From assembly GCA_015661185.1 (NCBI GenBank), contig JACVXU010000011.1:1-45224 (forward strand): 45,224 bases of DNA, given 5' to 3'. Below the pieces are notes generated by a model. It was given only the letters and a program-made list of their open reading frames with translations. It searched no databases and had not been told where the DNA came from. This DNA is from Bacteroidota bacterium. GTDB taxonomy: Bacteria > Bacteroidota > Ignavibacteria > UBA10030. Positions within the stretch are counted from its first letter, which is position 1, and each line of letters begins with the position of its first letter. This document shows positions 29,411-40,188 of this stretch, piece by piece. Both the position numbers and the translations under genes were made by a program.

Positions 29411-30091
29411 TTAGTTGATTGGTGGATTGGATGGATGGACCTCGACGGAGCCAGCCACAGACTCAATCGTTCTGACCATCTGAGGATATGCTCCTCGTGG
29501 AACTACAAAATCGAATTGAATTGGCTTTCTTAGCCGGAGACTGCTAAAAACCATCTTGAAATTCACCCGCTTCTCGTCCGAAGCCATCAACTGATGAACT
29601 TTGAATGTCTTCGTCGTGAACAGCGCTATCTTGACTTCCCCCTGTGGCATGGCACGTTTGTAGTATTTCTCAAACTCCTGAAGAGTGACGCTCGAATCGC
29701 GGGTGTCGAAATCGGCGAAGGTCGCGATGGTGATAACGCCTCCGCTGGGAGCATGGCTCCACGCGTAGAGAAGGTCGGGCCCTCCCGTTCGAGTTATTCC
29801 AGGGGACACATCAGACCGTGAAGTCGCTTCGCGCTGGGCCGCCTTCAATGCTTTTGCGCGTACAGCGTCCCAAGTTCTGGGAGGAGCAAACGAGATACCG
29901 AGCGCGGTATCGGGTATGGATGAAGCGATGAGAGAAGAATCGACAGCGAACTGGATCTCCTGCAAACCTGTAGGTCTCGCGCGATCTTGTGCACATGCGA
30001 GGAGAGCGAAACAGACTGCCATGCCGAGCGAGATCTTCTTCACGTCACCTCTTCGATCCAATGTGCCGACCTTTCCTTCTGCCGTAAGCAA
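29411..30091 (-). CDS. Hypothetical lipoprotein
   Basis: Signal-like ISLGMAVCFALLACAQ with lipobox; long open frame. Confidence 0.6.
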   Translation of the reverse strand: MLTAEGKVGTLDRRGDVKKISLGMAVCFALLACAQDRARPTGLQEIQFAVDSSLIASSIPDTALGISFAPPRTWDAVRAKALKAAQREATSRSDVSPGITRTGGPDLLYAWSHAPSGGVITIATFADFDTRDSSVTLQEFEKYYKRAMPQGEVKIALFTTKTFKVHQLMASDEKRVNFKMVFSSLRLRKPIQFDFVVPRGAYPQMVRTIESVAGSVEVHPSNPPIN

Positions 30092-30187
30092 TAATACAGA
30101 ACAGCTTCCAAGAACTCAATTATTCCCGACATCGCCCGGTGAAGTGTGTATTCTCCTGGCTATAAGGGCCTTGTTAAAGAGCGAATT

Positions 30188-30904
30188 CTAACGCCCCATC
30201 GCGAAGGCGAAACTTCCGAGCAACGTCAACGAGCGCACCTTCCAGTCAAGATCTTTCGCAACGTTGGTCAAGCCATGCCCGTACGTGAGCTGAAGGTTCA
30301 GACAGGTCATGTTGTCGATCTGGTATCCATAACCGGCGCCGATTTTCCATTCGAACCGTGAGTTCATGTTCTCGACGGTTCCATTCACCGTTTGGGTTGC
30401 GTACCCATTGGGAAAACTATAGCCAGGTGTAACAATATTGGTTGTTGTCTCCGACTTTCCCTGGAGTGCAATTCCGAGGCACGGTCCACTCACGACATAG
30501 AATAGTCGATTAGGGAAGACATATTTCAACAACGGCTCGATCGATATGTACGATGCCGCCAAAAAAACATCCTCTGTGAAATCGATCCCCAAGTCACTCC
30601 CGCTATTCGAGTAATAACCAATACGTTTGTCATACGAGATGGTCGTTAAGATCCCCCAGGACCTGGTGAATGACATCTCAGTCTGACCACCAATGATCAG
30701 ACCAAGCCCCGTCGCAGTCTTCGGGAGATCTGAGCCTGAATGGATGCTGTAGTTCGTCCCAACAGCCACACCTGCCGACATCTCGAACTGTGCCTGCGCC
30801 ATCGACGCGAACGCGAGACAGGCGCCGATGATGAGGACTAATGTCGTTTTCCTCAATGCTTTCCTCTGGAGAGAGGTGGACGAACCCGAAGCGACGCTAC
30901 ACAT
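30188..30904 (-). CDS. Outer-membrane beta-barrel protein (PorT-like)
   Basis: Signal peptide ending AQA; alternating beta pattern FEMSAGVAVGTNY...; C-terminal LTLLGSFAFAMGR. Confidence 0.65.
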   Translation of the reverse strand: MCSVASGSSTSLQRKALRKTTLVLIIGACLAFASMAQAQFEMSAGVAVGTNYSIHSGSDLPKTATGLGLIIGGQTEMSFTRSWGILTTISYDKRIGYYSNSGSDLGIDFTEDVFLAASYISIEPLLKYVFPNRLFYVVSGPCLGIALQGKSETTTNIVTPGYSFPNGYATQTVNGTVENMNSRFEWKIGAGYGYQIDNMTCLNLQLTYGHGLTNVAKDLDWKVRSLTLLGSFAFAMGR

Positions 30905-30933
30905 TGCGCTGAATCCTTTTGTTGGTTCCTCGC

Positions 30934-32127
30934 CTATTGCGGCAAACTGCCCAGGATATCACGAAGCTCTTGCACTAACGAATCGCAATCCGTCCGCGTG
31001 ACAATATACGGCGGCAGGAATCGCAACACTGATTGATGTGTGCAGTTCACGAGAAATCCTCGCTCCTGCATTTGATCAACAACCGGTTGTCCGTCTCGGC
31101 TCAATTCGACTCCCAGCATGCACCCAAGCCCTCGCACCTCCTTCACAAGGGCCGGGAACCGAGTCTGCAGTTCGGCGAATTTCTTCTTGAGATAGTCACC
31201 AGTCTCACCTGCCTGCTTCATCAATCCACCCTCGAGCACTTCCTGAAGAACTGCGAGACCCGCAGAACACGCAACCGGATTTCCGCCGAATGTCGTTCCA
31301 TGGGATCCATAAGAGAGCACGTCGGCCACTCGTTCGTTGCCGAGAAAAGCCCCCAGAGGCAAGCCTCCACCTATCGCCTTGGCGATCAGAACAATGTCAG
31401 GGGTCACGCCAAAATGTTCGAATGCAAAGAACTTGCCGGTCCGGCCGATTCCGGTTTGAATCTCGTCGGCAATAATCAGGAACCCCAATTTCTGCCGAAG
31501 CTCATTCAAGGCGCCTGCGAACTCGGGACTGACAACGAAGACTCCGCCTTCACCCTGGATGAATTCAAGGATGACTCCTAATGTCTGCTCGTTGACAGCC
31601 GCGCGAAGTTGCGCGACGTCATTAAATCCGACGTGACTGACGTTTGGCAGAAACGGTTCGTACCCATCCCGGTACTTCTGGCGCTCGGTCAGGGAAAGCG
31701 CACCCATGGTGCGGCCGTGAAAGGAATTCGTCAGACCGATCAGATGAGTCTTCCCGACATTCGCTCCCCATTTTCGCGCGAGTTTGATCGCCCCCTCCAC
31801 CGCTTCCGTCCCGCTGTTGCTGAAGAAAACGCGCTTGAACCCGGATGCCTCAATGAGCCTCTCTGCAAGTCTTACCTGAGGTTCTTGAACGTAAAAGTTC
31901 GATAAATGGATATACTTGTGAACCTGCTCGATGATCGCACGATTGACCTTCGGGTGATTGTATCCGAGGGCATTCACTGCTAATCCCCCAAAGAAGTCGA
32001 GATACCGCTTTCCATCTCTGGCATAGAGATAGACACCCTCGCCCCGCTCGATATCCAGGCCCAGGCGTTTGTATGTATGGAAGAAGTACTTTTCTTCCTT
32101 CTGGAATAGGCTCGTTTCTTCGTTCAT
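30934..32127 (-). CDS. argD: Acetylornithine-type aminotransferase (class III)
   Basis: [75 protein letters not shown]. Confidence 0.85.
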   Translation of the reverse strand: MNEETSLFQKEEKYFFHTYKRLGLDIERGEGVYLYARDGKRYLDFFGGLAVNALGYNHPKVNRAIIEQVHKYIHLSNFYVQEPQVRLAERLIEASGFKRVFFSNSGTEAVEGAIKLARKWGANVGKTHLIGLTNSFHGRTMGALSLTERQKYRDGYEPFLPNVSHVGFNDVAQLRAAVNEQTLGVILEFIQGEGGVFVVSPEFAGALNELRQKLGFLIIADEIQTGIGRTGKFFAFEHFGVTPDIVLIAKAIGGGLPLGAFLGNERVADVLSYGSHGTTFGGNPVACSAGLAVLQEVLEGGLMKQAGETGDYLKKKFAELQTRFPALVKEVRGLGCMLGVELSRDGQPVVDQMQERGFLVNCTHQSVLRFLPPYIVTRTDCDSLVQELRDILGSLPQ

Positions 32128-32801
32128 TTTTCTTCGGCTATGTGCTGTAAGATTGTATGCAGGAACCGGACTGAGGTTTTCAGGTCACCGATTGAGCCTG
32201 AATTCCGGATGACATAATCAGCTTTTCTGACTTTCAATCCCGCCGGGAGTTGGGCACGCATTCGTCTGCGGACAGCTTCCGGCGTCGTCTTATCACGGTT
32301 TACCACTCTTTGAATTCGCTGGGTTTCAGGGGCATCGACGACAACCACGCAATCCAGACGTTTCTCGAATCCGGCCTCATAAATCAACGCAGCCTCTATG
32401 ATGCCGATCTTTTCGCCGGCACGCCCCAGCTTGACAAACTGTTTCTCAACTCTGGCTTTAACTCTTGGGTGCACAAGGGCATTTACCCTTCGCTGTAGCG
32501 CTGAGTCTGAGAAGATTTTTCCGGCGACGTAGTGACGATCGACCTCTCCATCAGGGCGATATGTGCCACTACCGAGAAGAGCCCTCAGCGCCCGACGCAG
32601 TGAGGCGTCATTTCGCATAAGTTCCTTCGCAATGCCATCAGCAGAGAGGACAGGCACACCCAGACGCGAGAAGAATGCGCAAACGAGAGACTTACCGCTC
32701 CCGATTCCGCCAGTGACGCCGACTCGTAGAATGTGATCCACCGAAGATGCCACAGAAAACCGGTTCAGAATCTGATGAAATCGTTTATGCCTATTTGGCA
32801 A
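32124..32801 (-). CDS. coaE: Dephospho-CoA kinase
   Basis: VGVTGGIGSGKSLVC P-loop, LSADGIAKEL. Confidence 0.9.
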   Translation of the reverse strand: MPNRHKRFHQILNRFSVASSVDHILRVGVTGGIGSGKSLVCAFFSRLGVPVLSADGIAKELMRNDASLRRALRALLGSGTYRPDGEVDRHYVAGKIFSDSALQRRVNALVHPRVKARVEKQFVKLGRAGEKIGIIEAALIYEAGFEKRLDCVVVVDAPETQRIQRVVNRDKTTPEAVRRRMRAQLPAGLKVRKADYVIRNSGSIGDLKTSVRFLHTILQHIAEEK

Positions 32802-34353
32802 AGGAGATAGAACGGAATTCGCGTATGACTGTCACCTTGATTTGTCCTGGGTATTCCATCTCCTGCTGGATTTTGTTGGCAATTTCGTGCGACAGTTGGT
32901 CAGCAGCTGCGTCGTCCAGAAGCTCGTGATTGCAGATGACCCGGATTTCCCTGCCAGCCTGGATAGCGTAGGTGTTCGTGACTCCGTTGAACGATTTTGC
33001 CATTGATTCCAGCTTCTCGAGCCTCTTGACATATCCTTCGACAGACTCCCGCCGAGCGCCTGGTCTGGCACCACTAATGGCATCGGCCGCCTGTACGAGA
33101 GCTGCGATGGGATGTTCCATTGGGATGTCTTCGTGGTGGGATCCAACTGCATTTGACACGATCGCTGGCTCATTGTACTTCTTGCAGAGTTCGTACCCAA
33201 GCAGAGCGTGCGGCCCTTCAACACTTCGATCAATCGTTTTACCGATATCGTGCAGCAGGCCTGCCCTCTTGGCAAGGCTCGGGTCCAGGTTTAGCTCGGC
33301 GGCCATAATGCCGCAGAGGAACGAGACTTCAATGCTATGTTGAAGTAGATTCTGTCCATAACTTGACCGGTACTTCATCCTTCCGATGTGCTTCACGATC
33401 TCGGCGTGGGCGCCATGAAGCCCAACCTCCAGGAGCGTATTTTCTCCTGTCCGGATGGTCTCTTCTTCGAGTTCCTTTTTGACCTTTTCGACGACTTCTT
33501 CGATCCTTGCCGGATGGATACGACCGTCCGCGATGAGGCGTTCCAGTGACAATCGAGCAACTTCTCGACGAAAGGGGTCAAACCCTGACAGGATAACAGC
33601 TTCCGGTGTGTCATCTACTATAACATCTACGCCCGTCGCAGCCTCGAAAGCCCGGATGTTCCTCCCCTCTCTTCCTATGATTCGCCCTTTCATCTCATCA
33701 CTCTCAAGATTGAGAACGCTAACCGTCGTTTCGACGGTGTGGTCGGCAGCCGTCCTCTGGATAGCCTGGATGATCAGCTTCTGAGCTTCCCTCTTTGCGT
33801 CTTCTTTGGCCTTGTCCCGAAGCTCCTTCATGAGTTGGGCTGATTCAGACTTTACCGTCTCAATGAGATTGTCAGCGAGTTGCTTCTTGGCTTCTTCCCG
33901 CGTTATCCCGGATATTCTCTCAAGCCTCGTATTTTCCTCTCCGATGAGCCTTGCCAGTTCCTTGTCCCGATCTTCGAACCTCTTTCGCTTTTCTGTAAGG
34001 TCTTTTTCGATTCCCTGGAGGGCAACCTCTTTCTTGCTCAGCAGGTCTAGTTTTCTATCGACGTTTTCCTCCCTGGAAATGAGCTGTTTTTCGAAAGCTT
34101 GGGTCTTGTTCTTCTTTGACTGAGCCTCGCTCTCGAATTCCTTTTTCCGCTTGTACCACTCATCCTTCGCCTCAAGCAGCTTTTCCCTCTTCAGCGTATT
34201 CCCGTCTTTCTCTGCTTCCTCGATGATTCTTTTTGCACGTTCCTCTGCATTCGTGATCTTGTTTTGTCCCGATCGCGTGTTTAGGTACCAGCCCGCATAC
34301 ACCATCAGACCGGAAACAAGTACGACTATTAGTATAAGTACATAGGTTTCCAT
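32791..34353 (-). CDS. rny: Ribonuclease Y
   Basis: N-terminal TM plus coiled coil, KH domain GRIIGREGRNIRAFE, HD LLHDIGK; start trimmed (AAGGAG before ATG 34353). Confidence 0.93.
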   Translation of the reverse strand: METYVLILIVVLVSGLMVYAGWYLNTRSGQNKITNAEERAKRIIEEAEKDGNTLKREKLLEAKDEWYKRKKEFESEAQSKKNKTQAFEKQLISREENVDRKLDLLSKKEVALQGIEKDLTEKRKRFEDRDKELARLIGEENTRLERISGITREEAKKQLADNLIETVKSESAQLMKELRDKAKEDAKREAQKLIIQAIQRTAADHTVETTVSVLNLESDEMKGRIIGREGRNIRAFEAATGVDVIVDDTPEAVILSGFDPFRREVARLSLERLIADGRIHPARIEEVVEKVKKELEEETIRTGENTLLEVGLHGAHAEIVKHIGRMKYRSSYGQNLLQHSIEVSFLCGIMAAELNLDPSLAKRAGLLHDIGKTIDRSVEGPHALLGYELCKKYNEPAIVSNAVGSHHEDIPMEHPIAALVQAADAISGARPGARRESVEGYVKRLEKLESMAKSFNGVTNTYAIQAGREIRVICNHELLDDAAADQLSHEIANKIQQEMEYPGQIKVTVIREFRSISFAK

Positions 34354-34414
34354 GAAATCTCCTTCGTCAGCTCCTGCAAAAAAAAACCGCACTCGTCGGC
34401 CGAAGATCAAGGTG

Positions 34415-34599
34415 TATTGAAAGAACCTCATTTCAACACGGTGGGTGCCTGCCTAAGCATTTCACACTTCCACTATCCCGCTCGTCCCGACGATGTCGGA
34501 AGTCATCGCTTGGCATCTCCGTTTGAGGCGGAGAGGTGGCCTGCGCTCCACGCTTATGAGTCAAGCTCCCTATTAAAGCAACTGTCAGGTTCTTTAATA
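34415..34599 (-). ncRNA. ssrS: Candidate 6S RNA
   Basis: Immediately downstream of zapA on the same strand; about 185 nt; closing stem TATT-AAAGAACCT / AGGTTCTTT-c-AATA; T9 tract downstream. Confidence 0.65.
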
Positions 34600-34686
34600 A
34601 GTTTTGATCACGGCTGACGGTGCGGAAACTCTGATCAGTATCCGACCGCCTTTGTATTGAGAAAGAACAGGCGAGAGAAAATCAGA

Positions 34687-34995
34687 CTAATCACTTGTGG
34701 CGACGGTTGCATCAACCTCCAAACAATTGTCGAGGTAATTCGATAGCTTGATGATTTCCGTTTCCACGTGTGTCAATGATTGCTGACTTCGCTCTCGTTC
34801 TTTCATCAGATCTTCAGTAATGTTCAAAGCAGACAGCACCGCAACAGTCAGGGGCGGCTGCTCTGGAATTTTCTCATGAATTGTGGATATCATTGTATCC
34901 ACATAGGCTGCGATCTTCTTGGTGAAATCCTCGTTCTCACCGCGAAGAGGATACTCTGAACCGAAGATTTTTACTTTTATGCTCTTTCCGTTCAT
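34687..34995 (-). CDS. zapA: Cell division protein ZapA
   Basis: SIKVKIFGSEYPLRGENEDFTKKIAAYVDTMI; start trimmed from 35040. Confidence 0.85.
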   Translation of the reverse strand: MNGKSIKVKIFGSEYPLRGENEDFTKKIAAYVDTMISTIHEKIPEQPPLTVAVLSALNITEDLMKERERSQQSLTHVETEIIKLSNYLDNCLEVDATVATSD

Positions 34996-35079
34996 AGGCT
35001 CTCGCGCATCAATTGTTTGATGTCGTTTGAAATTCCCCAAGATTCAGCCATGGCCACGACCAAAACAAGAACACCAGGA

Positions 35080-35421
35080 CTATAAGTGTGAATTGATTTT
35101 ACCGATGAGGTCCTTGATCCTTGCTTTCAGTGCCTCCTTTTCTTCCTTGGTGAGGATGTTCGATCCATTGGATTGTAATCGAAGTGCCTCCTGGCGCAAG
35201 CGTTCCAGTTCCCGCTCCTTCGCGACCAGTTCCTGCTTAAGATTCTGCTCGACGATCTCGAAATCCTCGACCTTTCTCTGGAGCACCCCGTTCGTTTCTT
35301 TCAGCTGAACGAGTACTTCAGATACCCGACGCGCTTTGTCCCACAAGGCTTCGAGCGAGTTTTCGAGCGTCTTGATGTCTTTGCCACTTAAGACTTCAGC
35401 TGTTACGTGCTGATCCGGCAA
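35080..35421 (-). CDS. Coiled-coil protein, ZapB-like
   Basis: Heptad-rich LVQLKETNGVLQRKVEDFEIVEQNLKQELVAKERELERL; located between pheT and zapA. Confidence 0.55.
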   Translation of the reverse strand: MPDQHVTAEVLSGKDIKTLENSLEALWDKARRVSEVLVQLKETNGVLQRKVEDFEIVEQNLKQELVAKERELERLRQEALRLQSNGSNILTKEEKEALKARIKDLIGKINSHL

Positions 35422-35465
35422 AGCTGGTCTCCTTCTGATTCACTGAAACGCACACAGGGCGCACC

Positions 35466-37889
35466 TTACAGCGCACGCAATTTCGCATTGCACGTTGCCT
35501 CGACATGCTTGACGATGCGCAGAACCTCAGCATCGATTTCACGATCGGTCAACGTGCGGTCTAATGGCTGGAACTCCAGCGAGTATGCTAAGCTTTTGTT
35601 TCCAGCCCCAATCTGGTCACCAACATACAAATCAAAAAGGACAAGATTGGCGAGCAGGGTTCCACCAGCCTCCCTGATGCCCCGCGCCACAGTTTCGTGT
35701 TGTATACCCGCGTTCACCACAAAAGCGAGATCACGATGAACGCCTGGAAATCGTGGAAGCGGTATTAGCTTTTTCTCGGTTGCCCAACCTCTCTGCAAGT
35801 CTGATACCCTCAATTCGCACACAAAGAGTGCCCCGTCAATATCAAATCTTTGTGCGATTGACTTGCCAACCTCTCCGAGAAACCCGGCATAAGTACCATT
35901 GATTTCAACTGCTAGAGCGCTTTCAATTAAAGCGCTTGCGCTATCATAATAAATAAACCTGTATTTGTCAAGGCAAAACTTAGAGATCAGCGCCTGGATC
36001 TCCCCCTTCAGGTCGAAAAGGTCAGCGGTACGATGTTCGGATCCATATTGTGCAGAAATGACATTGCCGCTCAGCAAAACAAGAAGTCTTTCCTCTTCCA
36101 CATAGGCATCCAATGTCTTTTCAGGTTTTTCACCTCGGAGCCCGAAAACATTGCCTATTTCAAACAAGCGAAGGTCTTTCTGACCGTGCGACCGGTTGTG
36201 CTGCACTACAGTCAGAGCTCCGGGCACAAGGCTTGTTCTCAGTACAGACGCTTCTGCACTCACAGGATTAAGCACCTCCACGGCCTTGTCGGCCATCAGG
36301 TGCCCCTTGACTCGATCCTGGAGACTGTATGTCAGAATCTCGTTGAACCCGGCTCCTATCAGGTAGTTGCGGATTTCATCCTGCAGGGAAGTTGTCCGGA
36401 GCGGCTTCGAAAAATCAACTGTCATCCGGGTTTTCGTCTCGACATTGTCGTACCCATAAGCTCTTGCAACCTCTTCGATGAGATCAATCTCCTCCGCGAT
36501 ATCGTAGCGGAAACTTGGGACCCGGAATTTCACAGTTTCCTTTGTCTGCGCAGCGGGAATCAGCTCAAGTCGTCGCAGCGACGAGATGATCTCTTGTTTT
36601 GACAATGAGGTACCGAGCACTGCATTCGTACGTTTGACACGCAGGCTTACAAAAGTCGGACGGGCTTTTTTCGGATAGACATCGATGCTTCCCTTTAGCA
36701 CTTCCGCCCCTGTGAATTCCTGTATGAGTTGCGCCGCGCGATTTGCAGCATACAACGTCATTTCGATGTCAACGCCACGCTCAAATCGCTGCGATGCATC
36801 AGTTGACAATCCGAGATACTTCGAAGTGCGGCGTACGCTGCTTGGATCGAAGTTCGCACTCTCAATCAAGACTGTCGTCGTCCCTTCGCTGATTTCCGTG
36901 TTCGCGCCTCCCATCACTCCAGCAATCGCAACCGGTCGTTCTCCATCACAGATCATCAACGTATCGGCCTTCAGGATGCGTTCCTTGCCGTCCAGCGTCG
37001 TGAACTTTTCTCCCTCTGCCGCACACTTGACAACGATCGCATGCCCGGCAAGCGTATCATAGTCAAAGGCATGGAGCGGTTGCCCTGTTTCCATCAACAC
37101 GTAGTTCGTCACATCGACAATGTTGTTAATCGGACGAATTCCGACTGACTGCAGACGATCCTGCATCCATTGTGGCGACGGCCCGAGCTTCACGTTCTTC
37201 AAGACTCTCGATGAATACCTCCGGCACTTCTGTTCATCAAGAATCCTGATCGTGGCATGGTTCTTCGTCAGTGTCTTGCTTTCCTTGATGCGCGTCCGGA
37301 TCAACGACGCTTTCTTCCCCGTGATCATTTGAATCTCGCGCGCCACACCGATATGACTGAGCCAATCACCCCGATTCGCCGTCACTTCCATATCGTAGAG
37401 TACGTCAGTCAGACCGAGGAATTTCGCAAAGGGCATTCCGGGCTTCGCCGATCGCTTCAGCACAAGGATGCCATTGGCATCCTCTCCGAGCCCAAGTTCA
37501 AATGACGAACAGATCATGCCATTCGACTGGATACCTCGAATGTGCGCCCGTTCGAGAGTGAACGATTTCCCTTCCGGATCATGCTGGTTGCGCGGGATGG
37601 TTGCTCCGACCAAGGCGACAGGCACTTTCTGTCCTGCGGCAACGTTCGGCGCTCCGCACACGATTTCCAGCACTTCCGAGCCGACGTTCACTTTACAAAG
37701 AGATAGACGGTCTGCATTTGGATGGTTCCCGCGTTCCAACACTTCACCAACGACAAACTTCTCGTACTTAGCGGCAAAATCCTCATATCCACCCACTTCT
37801 AGCCCAACCTTCGACAAGTTCTCAGCCAATACTGCCGGCTTCAACGAAATGTCGATGTATTCCTTCAGCCAATTATGTGAAATCTTCAT
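35466..37889 (-). CDS. pheT: Phenylalanyl-tRNA synthetase beta subunit
   Basis: MKISHNWLKEYIDI, tRNA-binding domain, VTNYVLMETGQPLHAFD, FDX-ACB C-terminus. Confidence 0.95.
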   Translation of the reverse strand: MKISHNWLKEYIDISLKPAVLAENLSKVGLEVGGYEDFAAKYEKFVVGEVLERGNHPNADRLSLCKVNVGSEVLEIVCGAPNVAAGQKVPVALVGATIPRNQHDPEGKSFTLERAHIRGIQSNGMICSSFELGLGEDANGILVLKRSAKPGMPFAKFLGLTDVLYDMEVTANRGDWLSHIGVAREIQMITGKKASLIRTRIKESKTLTKNHATIRILDEQKCRRYSSRVLKNVKLGPSPQWMQDRLQSVGIRPINNIVDVTNYVLMETGQPLHAFDYDTLAGHAIVVKCAAEGEKFTTLDGKERILKADTLMICDGERPVAIAGVMGGANTEISEGTTTVLIESANFDPSSVRRTSKYLGLSTDASQRFERGVDIEMTLYAANRAAQLIQEFTGAEVLKGSIDVYPKKARPTFVSLRVKRTNAVLGTSLSKQEIISSLRRLELIPAAQTKETVKFRVPSFRYDIAEEIDLIEEVARAYGYDNVETKTRMTVDFSKPLRTTSLQDEIRNYLIGAGFNEILTYSLQDRVKGHLMADKAVEVLNPVSAEASVLRTSLVPGALTVVQHNRSHGQKDLRLFEIGNVFGLRGEKPEKTLDAYVEEERLLVLLSGNVISAQYGSEHRTADLFDLKGEIQALISKFCLDKYRFIYYDSASALIESALAVEINGTYAGFLGEVGKSIAQRFDIDGALFVCELRVSDLQRGWATEKKLIPLPRFPGVHRDLAFVVNAGIQHETVARGIREAGGTLLANLVLFDLYVGDQIGAGNKSLAYSLEFQPLDRTLTDREIDAEVLRIVKHVEATCNAKLRAL

Positions 37890-37901
37890 AGTACGCCGCT
37901 G

Positions 37902-38912
37902 CTAAAACTGCTGTAGAAATCGTACGTCGTTCTCATAGAAGAGCCTCAGGTCGTCTACCCCGTATCGGAGGCAGGCGATGCGCTCGATGCCCATACCGAA
38001 AGCAAATCCCGTGAACACCTCTGGATCATAACCAACATTTTGAAGTACGTGCGGATGGACCATACCCGATCCCATAATCTCGAGCCAACCAACGAACTTG
38101 CACATCCTGCAGCCTTCTCCTTTGCACAGGAAACAAGAGATATACATATCGGCGCTCGGTTCAGTAAAAGGAAAGAAGGTCGGGCGAAACTTGAACTTAA
38201 CGTCTTTTCCATAGAATTGATGAGCAAACGCAACGAGCGTTCCTTTGAGGTCGCTGAAGGTCACTCCGCGATCAACATACAGCCCTTCGATCTGATGAAA
38301 GCTGACGAGACTCCGGGCGCTCACCGCTTCATTGCGGTACACCCTGCCTGGCATGATCTCACGAACGGGGGGCCTTTGTTGTTCCATGGTACGTATCTGA
38401 ACTGGCGACGTGTGCGTTCGCAGTAGGATATCCTTCGCGATGAAGAACGTATCCTGCATATCGCGGGCGGGGTGCTCGGGTGGAAAGTTCAGCGCACCGA
38501 AATTGTAATAGTCTGTCTCAATCTCCGGTCCGGTCGCAACCGAAAAGCCCATGGTCATAAAGATTTTCTTGATCTCGTCCATGGTCTGCGTCAACGGGTG
38601 CTTCGTGCCGATCGGCTTGGGCCGGCCTGGTAGTGTCAAGTCAATGCTTCTGGTCCGCTGTTCCTTCGACTGACTCAACGTCTTCTTTCTCTCGTCGAAA
38701 GCGCCCTGAGCGGCGTTTTTCAACGTGTTCAAGAGCTTTCCCAGTACAGGCTTCTCGGCCGCGGGGACCGATTTCATTTCCTCAAACAACTGAGCGATCG
38801 CCCCGTTGCGGGAAAGGAATTTCACCCGTACCTGTTCCAGTTCATCCCCAGTCACAGCCCCGGAGAGCTCGTTGTCGAACGCAACACGAACCTGGTTGAT
38901 TTTCTCAGTCAT
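37902..38912 (-). CDS. pheS: Phenylalanyl-tRNA synthetase alpha subunit
   Basis: HPLTQTMDEIKKIF, RTHTSPVQIRTM, GMGIERIACLRYGVDDLRLFYENDVRFLQQF. Confidence 0.95.
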   Translation of the reverse strand: MTEKINQVRVAFDNELSGAVTGDELEQVRVKFLSRNGAIAQLFEEMKSVPAAEKPVLGKLLNTLKNAAQGAFDERKKTLSQSKEQRTRSIDLTLPGRPKPIGTKHPLTQTMDEIKKIFMTMGFSVATGPEIETDYYNFGALNFPPEHPARDMQDTFFIAKDILLRTHTSPVQIRTMEQQRPPVREIMPGRVYRNEAVSARSLVSFHQIEGLYVDRGVTFSDLKGTLVAFAHQFYGKDVKFKFRPTFFPFTEPSADMYISCFLCKGEGCRMCKFVGWLEIMGSGMVHPHVLQNVGYDPEVFTGFAFGMGIERIACLRYGVDDLRLFYENDVRFLQQF

Positions 38913-38985
38913 ACGAAAACGCTCGTCAGATCCGCCATTGGAAACACTCTGAAAACGCAGAAAGAAAAAATCTTCTTACCAACCC

Positions 38986-39015
38986 GTCCCGGCTCTTCGC
39001 ATGAAGAGTCGGGAC
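38986..39015 (-). repeat. Stable stem-loop in the rplT-pheS intergenic region
   Basis: GTCCCG-a-CTCTTC-atgc-GAAGAG-c-CGGGAC; nearest T-run is 16-17 nt further downstream. Confidence 0.75.
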
Positions 39016-39043
39016 TGTACTGCGGTTGACAAGAAGACAGGAA

Positions 39044-39391
39044 CTAGGCTGTCACGAATCGTACAACTTCCGAGAACGCCTGCGGATGATTCGCTGCCAG
39101 ATCGGCCAATACCTTTCGATTGATGGTGACGGACTTTTTGTCGAGCCCGGCAATCAACTTAGAATAGGTAGTGCCATTCGTACGGGCAGCCGCATTGATG
39201 CGCGCGACCCAGAGACCTCTGAACTCCCGCTTCTTTGTCTTCCGATGCCGATACGCATGCGTAAGAGCTTTCTCAACGTGGCCTTTCGCAATCGTGTAGA
39301 CTTTACTTCGACCACCCCAGTAGCCCTTGGCTTTCTGTAGGACTTTCTTCCTACGTCTGTGGGATGCGACACTGTTCTGTGAACGCGGCAT
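39044..39391 (-). CDS. rplT: Ribosomal protein L20
   Basis: RRRKKVLQKAKGYWGGRSKVY; WVARINAAAR. Confidence 0.96.
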   Translation of the reverse strand: MPRSQNSVASHRRRKKVLQKAKGYWGGRSKVYTIAKGHVEKALTHAYRHRKTKKREFRGLWVARINAAARTNGTTYSKLIAGLDKKSVTINRKVLADLAANHPQAFSEVVRFVTA

Positions 39392-39410
39392 GAAACTTTC
39401 TCCTTCTGAA

Positions 39411-39605
39411 TTATGCTAACAAAAATCGTCTCACCTTGTACGCTTCCGTCTCTGAAACCAGTCCCGGTTTGCGAAGATGGCGCTTTCGTTTGGTTGATTT
39501 CGATGTCAGTATATGGCTCCGATATGCTTTCCGCCGTTTGATCTTTCCGGTCGCTGTCATCTTGTACGATTTCAGCGCTCTCCGGCGGCTCTTCATCTTT
39601 GGCAT
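39411..39605 (-). CDS. rpmI: Ribosomal protein L35
   Basis: [33 protein letters not shown]. Confidence 0.96.
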   Translation of the reverse strand: MPKMKSRRRALKSYKMTATGKIKRRKAYRSHILTSKSTKRKRHLRKPGLVSETEAYKVRRFLLA

Positions 39606-39616
39606 GCTGTGCTCCG

Positions 39617-40177
39617 TTATGTTGATTCAGTTGTTTGTTTACTACCTTCGGTCGTTTTCTTCTTCGTCTTGTCGGCGACATAGTATGCTATCATCTGCCG
39701 ACCTTCCATTTTCGCGGAGGCATCGACCTTTGCAATATCTTCGAGCCTTTCCGTAAAGCTGTTCAGCATTGCTCTTCCCTGATCCTGGTACGTTATTTCA
39801 CGCCCCTTGAACACTACGGTCGCCTTCACTTTGTGCCCCTCCTCGATGAAGGCCCGAGCGTGACGGACCTTGAATTCAAAATCGTGCGTATCAGTATTTG
39901 GATGGAATCGGATTTCCTTCACAAGCGTGATATGCTGGTGCTTCTTTTGCAGCTTTTCCTTTTTTGCCAGCTCATACTTGTACTTCCCGAAATCCATGAT
40001 CTTGCACACCGGAGGATCCGCAGTCGGAACGATTTCGATCAGGTCTAGGGTTCTCTCCGTAGCTGCTGTGAGGGCTTCCTTCACCGTCAGAACCCCGAGC
40101 TGCCTTCCCTCTTCGTCAATAACCCTCACCTGGGGTGCTCTGATTTCGGTATTGATACGTGCACGCTCTTGCTTAAT
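39617..40177 (-). CDS. infC: Translation initiation factor IF-3, predicted AUU start
   Basis: Extending the track ORF upstream gives [32 protein letters not shown] with AGGAG 8 nt upstream; canonical IF-3 N-terminus. Confidence 0.92.
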   Translation of the reverse strand: MKQERARINTEIRAPQVRVIDEEGRQLGVLTVKEALTAATERTLDLIEIVPTADPPVCKIMDFGKYKYELAKKEKLQKKHQHITLVKEIRFHPNTDTHDFEFKVRHARAFIEEGHKVKATVVFKGREITYQDQGRAMLNSFTERLEDIAKVDASAKMEGRQMIAYYVADKTKKKTTEGSKQTTEST

Positions 40178-40188
40178 GGGGGAGTCTC

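Noticed and set aside
38913-38970. Phe-rich reading frame (TTG)VRRFFLSAFSECFQWRI upstream of pheS, suggestive of a Phe leader peptide
   Set aside because: No ATG, weak ribosome site, and no terminator/antiterminator between its stop and pheS; probably just T-rich spacer.
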